A program made the position numbers and the translations under genes. A stretch of 10,135 nt of DNA from Spirochaetia bacterium (GTDB lineage Bacteria; Spirochaetota; Spirochaetia; Treponematales; Breznakiellaceae): positions 1-10,135 of the forward strand of contig BOBG01000075.1 in assembly GCA_026002265.1 (NCBI GenBank), written 5' to 3'. The notes under the pieces were generated by a model. That model searched no databases. It saw only the letters and a program-made list of their open reading frames with translations, and was not told the origin of the DNA. Positions 6,240-10,135 of the stretch are shown here, piece by piece. Numbering within the stretch: position 1 is the stretch's first letter; each line of letters opens with the position of its first letter.

Positions 6240-7079
6240 ATGGATGTACGTAGAAATAATATAGGCACACAAATCGCCATCTATTTTGTAATGGCAATTT
6301 TTACTGTGCTGGCCATTTATCCTCTCTTATGGCTGGTGATTCAATCATTTAAAACAACTCAAGAATACCTCACCACCAGTAAATTATCATTTCCTTCACG
6401 CTGGTACGGACAGAATTATCCCTACGTTTGGGGAGTCGCTCATTTTGGCACCTTATTTTTGAATAGTATTGTATACACAGCAATTACTGTTATTACAACT
6501 ATTGTTTTAGGATTCATGGCGAGTTTTGCGTTTGCAAAAATACCAAATAAATTGACACCGCTTTTACATGGATTATTTATCATCGGTATTCTGCTGACTC
6601 TGCAATCCATTTTGGTACCGTTATTTCTCGTGGAAATGAGCACGAATCTGCTTAATACCCGGCTCGGTGTACTAATTCCATATATTGGTTTGGCATTGCC
6701 CATGGCAATTTATCTCGGTACTGATTTCATCAGGGGAATTCCCGGTGCAATTATTGAATCTGCACGAATTGACGGTGCAAAATATCTGCGTATTTTTAGC
6801 AGTATTATTTTGCCGATGGCCGCTCCGGTTGCAATGACATTGGGAATTATAACATTTACCGGAACATGGAATGAATTTTTATTGATAACCATTCTTACGG
6901 ATCATTATTCTACACAATCAATTCCGGTTGGTATTAGTAAATTTTCCGGTGCGCTTGCGTCTGATTACAGCCGGCAATTTGCCGCCCTGGTTATGGGAGT
7001 TATTCCCATGATACTTTTTTATGTCATTTTCCGGAAACAAATTACAAAAGGCGTAGCAGCCGGTGCTGTTAAAGGATAA
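6240..7079 (+). CDS. Sugar ABC transporter permease, MalG/UgpE type
   Basis: This 279-residue inner-membrane protein is the partner channel subunit. Hydrophobic segments lie near residues 12-35, 72-99, 109-132, 142-163, 194-217 and 246-264. The EAA-type loop is at 173-192 (ESARIDGAKYL, ending in ILP). The N-terminal span followed by FKTTQEYLTTSKLSFPS is typical of MalG-type subunits. The AAGGAG ribosome-binding site at 6228-6233 abuts the stop codon of the first permease, so translation is probably coupled. It is followed two bases later by the GNAT gene. Confidence 0.92.
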   Translation: MDVRRNNIGTQIAIYFVMAIFTVLAIYPLLWLVIQSFKTTQEYLTTSKLSFPSRWYGQNYPYVWGVAHFGTLFLNSIVYTAITVITTIVLGFMASFAFAKIPNKLTPLLHGLFIIGILLTLQSILVPLFLVEMSTNLLNTRLGVLIPYIGLALPMAIYLGTDFIRGIPGAIIESARIDGAKYLRIFSSIILPMAAPVAMTLGIITFTGTWNEFLLITILTDHYSTQSIPVGISKFSGALASDYSRQFAALVMGVIPMILFYVIFRKQITKGVAAGAVKG

Positions 7080-7081
7080 CT

Positions 7082-7699
7082 ATGACTACTATAATACGGA
7101 GTGCTGAAGAACCGGATATTCCTTATCTTTACGATATTTGCATCCGGACCGGGGATAAAGGCAACGATGCGTCCAGCCTTTTTTACGATCCTCATCTTTT
7201 GGGACATTATTATGCGGCTCCTTATTTTTTTTATGACCGGTCTGTATGTTTTGTAGTTGCGGAAGATGGCATTCCAAAAGGTTATATTGTCGCTGCAACT
7301 GACACGGTAATATTCCGGCGCTGGTTAAATGAAATGTGGCTTCCGCCGCTCCGTGAACACTACACAGGCTATTTTCCCGCGGAAAAGGTCAGATCTCCCC
7401 TTGAACAAAGCATTATTACGTTGATACATGCGCCGCCGCGGGCGGATCCGGCGTGGATTCATTCTTTTCCGGCTCATCTCCACATTGATCTACTTCCGGA
7501 TGTTCAGCACCGAGGTTACGGACGCGCACTTATGGAAAAACTTATCGCAGCGCTGTGCCGGCGAGGTATACCGGGTATACATTTAGGTGTAGATGTTGAG
7601 AACCGGGGCGCCCGGATTTTCTATCAAAAAACCGGATTTATGCAATTAGAAGAACGAGAGTGGGGTTTTACCCTTGGGAAGAATCTTAATCCGGATTGA
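7082..7699 (+). CDS. GNAT acetyltransferase resembling the HAT-like domain of O-GlcNAcase
   Basis: This 205-residue protein has the GNAT fold that transfers acetyl groups from acetyl-CoA. The acetyl-CoA pyrophosphate loop is QHRGYG at 142-147 followed by RALMEKL; the late strand/helix motif is NRGARIFYQKTGF at 174-186. Features outside the core, such as YDICIRTGDKGNDAS, DPHLLGHYYAAPY, WLPPLRE, and HLHIDLLP just before the CoA loop, match bacterial proteins related to the C-terminal HAT-like domain of O-GlcNAcase. In those proteins the acetyl acceptor is generally unknown. AAAGGA at 7071-7076, inside the end of the preceding permease gene, supports the ATG. Two-base spacing makes it the fourth gene of the sugar-transport operon, so a role in handling the imported sugar (for example an amino sugar) is a reasonable but unproven guess. 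Confidence 0.82.
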   Translation: MTTIIRSAEEPDIPYLYDICIRTGDKGNDASSLFYDPHLLGHYYAAPYFFYDRSVCFVVAEDGIPKGYIVAATDTVIFRRWLNEMWLPPLREHYTGYFPAEKVRSPLEQSIITLIHAPPRADPAWIHSFPAHLHIDLLPDVQHRGYGRALMEKLIAALCRRGIPGIHLGVDVENRGARIFYQKTGFMQLEEREWGFTLGKNLNPD

Positions 7700-7732
7700 T
7701 CGGGCATCGGAAAAACGCTATGATTAATTAAA

Positions 7733-7755
7733 GAGGTTTGGTATAGGAAAACCTC
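7733..7755. other. Hairpin in the gap between the GNAT and carbonic anhydrase genes
   Basis: GAGGTTT (7733-7739) and AAACCTC (7749-7755) form a perfect 7-bp stem around a nine-base loop, 34 bases after the GNAT stop. No T-run follows on the plus strand, so it is not a standard terminator; it may still end or protect the operon transcript. The rest of the 139-base gap holds no convincing promoter or second structure. Confidence 0.4.
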
Positions 7756-7838
7756 ACAAGGGGAAGGAAGCTTAAGTAAATGTCAAATTGGTACTCGACA
7801 ACAGTGAGTATATTTGTTAAGTTTTATAAGGAGGAATT

Positions 7839-8585
7839 ATGTTACATAATAAAAAAGGTCTTATGGGTGCAGTTTTGGCAATAGGATTGATGTGCGTTGC
7901 GTGTACCAGCAAGGGTCATTGGGGTTATGAGGGCGAAGGCGCTCCGGAAAATTGGGTGCGGCTTGGTTTTGCAGAAGCAGGTCAGAGTCAGTCCCCTATT
8001 AACATTGATATAAAGACTCTTGCTCAAGACAACACGGTCAAAAAACCGGTTTTTCAATATAAAGCAACTGCTTTTGAAATCGAAAATAATGGGCATACCA
8101 TTGAATTGGTGCCGGCTGAAGGCGCCGATAACAAGATTTTCCTTGACGGTAAAGAATATATACTTCAGCAACTGCATTTTCATGCAAAGAGTGAACATAC
8201 TGTTAATGGCAGATATTCGCCTATGGAAGTACATTTTGTGCATAAAGCCGCGGATGGTGATACTGCTGTAGTCGGTTTTTTGATTAACGCGGGGACAAAG
8301 AGTACGTTTTTTGAGGAAGCATTTTCCAAGCTGCCAGCCTCTGTAACGAAAGAGGAACTCGAAAAAACGATTAATTTTACTCCTTTTTTTGCCCGGAGTC
8401 CTACATTCTACCGGTATACCGGATCTCTTACTACCCCGCCTTGTACAGAAGGTATTAAATGGAGCGTTGCAGCAACACCGGTAACGCTTTCAGCAGATCA
8501 GATTGCTGCATTTACTGCAATCTACCATAATAATTTCCGGCCTATTCAGGATTTGAACGGCAGAAATATTGTAAATGCCCGGTAA
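7839..8585 (+). CDS. cah: Alpha-type carbonic anhydrase, putative lipoprotein
   Basis: This 248-residue zinc enzyme interconverts CO2 and bicarbonate outside the cytoplasm. The three zinc-binding histidines are visible: His113 and His115 in QLHFHAKSEH and His132 in MEVHFVH. Glu119 (SEH) and Thr198 (SLTTPPC) complete the catalytic network, and His86 in ENNGH matches the proton-shuttle position. QSPINI near residue 51 is the family's N-terminal signature. Residues 1-22 form a signal sequence with Cys22 as the likely lipidated residue (CVAC, a non-standard lipobox because Cys, not Leu, is at -3). The mature part has only one further cysteine, Cys202 in PPCTEG; the partner Cys usually found before QSPI in bacterial members is missing, so the typical disulfide cannot form. 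AAGGAGG at 7828-7834 supports the start. It appears monocistronic and ends at the terminator at 8609. Confidence 0.95.
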   Translation: MLHNKKGLMGAVLAIGLMCVACTSKGHWGYEGEGAPENWVRLGFAEAGQSQSPINIDIKTLAQDNTVKKPVFQYKATAFEIENNGHTIELVPAEGADNKIFLDGKEYILQQLHFHAKSEHTVNGRYSPMEVHFVHKAADGDTAVVGFLINAGTKSTFFEEAFSKLPASVTKEELEKTINFTPFFARSPTFYRYTGSLTTPPCTEGIKWSVAATPVTLSADQIAAFTAIYHNNFRPIQDLNGRNIVNAR

Positions 8586-8608
8586 ATTCACCCTGTCAAA
8601 GAACAAAG

Positions 8609-8639
8609 ACTCTTGCCTTCATAATTGGGCAAGAGTTTT
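8609..8639. terminator. Strong terminator between convergent cah and lptB
   Basis: ACTCTTGCC (8609-8617) pairs perfectly with GGCAAGAGT (8628-8636) around a ten-base loop, then TTTTCTATTT follows on the plus strand. On the minus strand the stem is followed by a T-rich stretch (CTTTGTTCTTTG), so it may also stop lptB transcripts. Confidence 0.85.
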
Positions 8640-8669
8640 CTATTTAAAAAGAAGAACAGAGAAAAAGCT

Positions 8670-9401
8670 CTACATTTTAAATTCTGATCCCAGATAGATC
8701 TGGCGGACCATATCGTTGGCAAGAATCTCATCGCGGCTGCCATGGGCAACTATAGTTCCGGTGTTTATGATGAATGCCTCGGTCGTTATTTCGAGTGTGT
8801 CACGGACATTATGATCAGTGATGAGTACACCGATGCCTTTTTCAGAAAGTTTCCGGATGATTTGTTTAATCTCGTACACTGCTATCGGATCGATACCGGC
8901 AAAGGGTTCATCCAATAAAAGAAACCGGGGTTCTGTGGCCAGTGCGCGTGCGATTTCAGTACGGCGCCGTTCTCCTCCGGAAAGAGTAAACCCATACTGC
9001 GAACGGATCCGGGTTATACCGAATTCCTCCATCAAATTTTCCAATTTTTCTTTTTTTTTTAGAGTCTTAATATCTTTCCTAGCTTCAAGAATTGCCCAGA
9101 TATTTTGCTCCACCGTTAGTTTCCGGAAAATTGACGGCTCCTGCGGCAGGTAGACGATTCCATGCCGAGCCCGTTGATACATAGGAAGTTTTGTAATATT
9201 GGTTGCATCAAATAGCACAGCTCCGGCCGTAGGCCGGTAAAATCCAACGATCATATAAAAAATGGTAGTCTTTCCCGCTCCGTTCGGACCCAAAAGCCCG
9301 GCCACTTCTCCATTGTACATAGAAAAATCAACACCCCGAACCACTTCTTTCCGCCCGAATTTTTTGCACAGTTGGGAAACTGCTAAGGTATGTTCATTCA
9401 T
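8670..9401 (-). CDS. lptB: LptB, ATPase of the lipopolysaccharide export system
   Basis: This 243-residue cytoplasmic ABC ATPase powers removal of lipopolysaccharide (or an equivalent glycolipid) from the inner membrane together with LptF/LptG. All nucleotide-binding motifs are intact: Walker A GPNGAGKT at 38-45, Q-loop Gln87 in YLPQEPSIFRKLTVEQNI (an LptB hallmark), signature LSGGE at 140-144, Walker B LLLDEP at 161-166 with FAGIDP following, and switch His197 in TDHNVRDTLEI. The frame stays open upstream to 9458, but that part overlaps the lptA coding region. The ATG at 9401 is one base after the lptA stop codon (TAATATG), gives the normal LptB N-terminus, and implies coupled translation, since no ribosome-binding site is obvious. 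Treponema pallidum has an equivalent pair though it lacks lipopolysaccharide, so the exported lipid may differ. Confidence 0.95.
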   Translation of the reverse strand: MNEHTLAVSQLCKKFGRKEVVRGVDFSMYNGEVAGLLGPNGAGKTTIFYMIVGFYRPTAGAVLFDATNITKLPMYQRARHGIVYLPQEPSIFRKLTVEQNIWAILEARKDIKTLKKKEKLENLMEEFGITRIRSQYGFTLSGGERRRTEIARALATEPRFLLLDEPFAGIDPIAVYEIKQIIRKLSEKGIGVLITDHNVRDTLEITTEAFIINTGTIVAHGSRDEILANDMVRQIYLGSEFKM

Positions 9402-9402
9402 A

Positions 9403-10002
9403 TTAATTTTGAATGGAACCGGCCACAGATCCTTGCATTGTAACGGAATCATTTTCAAGGTTTACTTGTATACGGTCTGCCCGGAATTCGTCATGCTGCC
9501 GGTAGACAACAGGGAATCCGGAAAGATTAAGCATATTTTCTGCCCGCCGATAGATGGCATGCTCGGAACGGCATACCATTTCATTTTTAAACAGCCGCAC
9601 GCCTACTTGAAGAATACTCACCTCAGATTCTTGATCGTACTCGATAAAACGGGCTTTTGCCACGACTCCGTTCCGTTTATCCTCCAAAACCGAATTTCCC
9701 TCCATCCGGGTTATGCTCGTCTGACGGTTGTACTGGAGATGATCAGTTTGAAACGAAATTTCCCGCTCATCTTCCTGCCCGGTGACATTGCCACTACATT
9801 CGATAAATTCATTGTTCTGCCCCTGAATTTCGATTCGGTCTGCTCGGAGAAACAATGCGTCCGTCCGCACTTCCGCATGACCAATTAAAACCGTCATTTC
9901 TTTTCCGGCCGCTTGAGTGCCGAGCATCCGGTCAGCCTTAAAACTGAAAGTATCTCCGTGTGCAATTTGCACTAAGGCAAAAAATAAAAAAAGCTTCACC
10001 AC
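9403..10002 (-). CDS. lptA: LptA/OstA-family periplasmic export protein
   Basis: This 199-residue protein belongs to the OstA family, whose beta-jellyroll domains stack into a periplasmic bridge carrying lipopolysaccharide to the outer membrane. Residues 1-16 (MVKLFLFFALVQIAHG) look like a short signal peptide. The rest has the repetitive strand pattern of the family: FKADRM, LFLRADRIEIQG, ECSGNVTGQ, ISFQTDHLQYN, and near the end EFRADRIQVNLENDSVTMQGSV. The start is one of two adjacent GTG codons (10002 or 9999). A stop codon sits immediately before the first, and no ribosome-binding site is visible, so the exact start is uncertain. lptB follows after one base. The lptC homologue often found upstream is not seen in the 133 bases to the window edge. 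Confidence 0.87.
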   Translation of the reverse strand: MVKLFLFFALVQIAHGDTFSFKADRMLGTQAAGKEMTVLIGHAEVRTDALFLRADRIEIQGQNNEFIECSGNVTGQEDEREISFQTDHLQYNRQTSITRMEGNSVLEDKRNGVVAKARFIEYDQESEVSILQVGVRLFKNEMVCRSEHAIYRRAENMLNLSGFPVVYRQHDEFRADRIQVNLENDSVTMQGSVAGSIQN

Positions 10003-10095
10003 TTAAGAATGTCAGTACCGGATATTTTTGTCAATGATTGTAGCTGGTATAGTTTGGAAATGCTACCAATTTGAGAATGATTCTGGGATCAATAC

Positions 10096-10124
10096 ATAAA
10101 AACTCCCTAGAAAATAAGTGTCAA
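10096..10124 (-). promoter_or_regulatory. Possible promoter for lptA-lptB
   Basis: On the minus strand a perfect TTGACA (10124-10119) lies 17 bases before TTTTAT (10101-10096), four of six matches to the -10 consensus. It would start transcription near 10089, giving a leader of almost 90 bases. A second TTGACA at 10034-10029 has only a poor -10 (CATTCT). The region is cut by the window edge. Confidence 0.35.
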
Positions 10125-10135
10125 CAGCCAGACGG

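Noticed and set aside
7780..7884. 34-residue ORF overlapping the start of the carbonic anhydrase gene
   Set aside because: It has a weak, distant AAGGAAG site, no recognisable features, and runs into the signal-peptide coding region in another frame; a leader peptide cannot be excluded but is not supported.
7842..8243. 133-codon minus-strand open frame inside the carbonic anhydrase gene
   Set aside because: It is antisense to a gene with all zinc ligands and catalytic residues in place.
9402..9458. N-terminal extension of LptB up to 9458
   Set aside because: It would overlap the end of lptA, and the ATG at 9401 gives the normal LptB start one base after the lptA stop.
9262..9888. 208-codon plus-strand open frame opposite lptB and lptA
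   Set aside because: Both minus-strand genes have clear family motifs; this frame is their shadow and has no ribosome-binding site or recognisable domain.
9996..10088. Short minus-strand frame ending in a TGA that overlaps the lptA start, possibly an lptC tail
   Set aside because: It follows a stop codon at 10089-10091, has no start codon with a ribosome-binding site, and its residues do not resemble LptC.

Overview
The window looks like a chromosomal segment of a spirochete, most probably a Treponema-type anaerobe. This is inferred from three things: a group IV nitrogenase-like H-D-K cluster of the kind reported in Treponema and Endomicrobium, an lptA-lptB pair arranged as in treponemes, and a binding-protein sugar transporter with no local ATPase. 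No rRNA or marker gene is present, so the genus is not proven. Base composition is moderate (mid-40s % GC by eye). The tetranucleotide CCGG is strikingly frequent in coding and non-coding DNA alike.

Left part (1-3624, + strand): a nitrogenase-like operon. It starts with the C-terminal half of a NifH-type iron protein (cut by the window edge). A 296-bp gap follows, filled mostly by eleven imperfect 21-bp tandem repeats. Then come complete NifD-like and NifK-like genes. Both large subunits keep all three cysteines that hold the P-cluster in nitrogenase. The D subunit keeps a cysteine aligned with the FeMo-cofactor ligand and has a candidate for the histidine ligand, but lacks the homocitrate-contacting lysine. 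There are no nifI1/nifI2 genes between H and D, and no nifE, nifN or nifB in view. The set is therefore best called a nitrogenase-like reductase. Methylthio-alkane reductase (Mar) is one known relative with this H-D-K layout; the true substrate cannot be read from the sequence.

Middle (3625-3930): a control region with two back-to-back sigma70-type promoters. The rightward one drives the transporter operon. The leftward one would start transcription almost exactly at the ATG of a 31-codon membrane-peptide ORF that was too short for routine gene calling.

Transporter operon (3931-7699, +): a family 1 sugar-binding protein with a signal peptide, an intrinsic terminator right after it that probably lowers downstream expression, two MalF/MalG-type permeases, and a GNAT acetyltransferase resembling the HAT-like domain of O-GlcNAcases. 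The ATPase must come from elsewhere, as is common for such carbohydrate importers. The GNAT suggests, weakly, an acetylated or amino-sugar substrate.

Right part: a putative alpha-type carbonic anhydrase lipoprotein (7839-8585, +) ends at a strong terminator shared with the convergent lptA-lptB pair (10002-8670, - strand), which encodes parts of a lipopolysaccharide- or glycolipid-export bridge.
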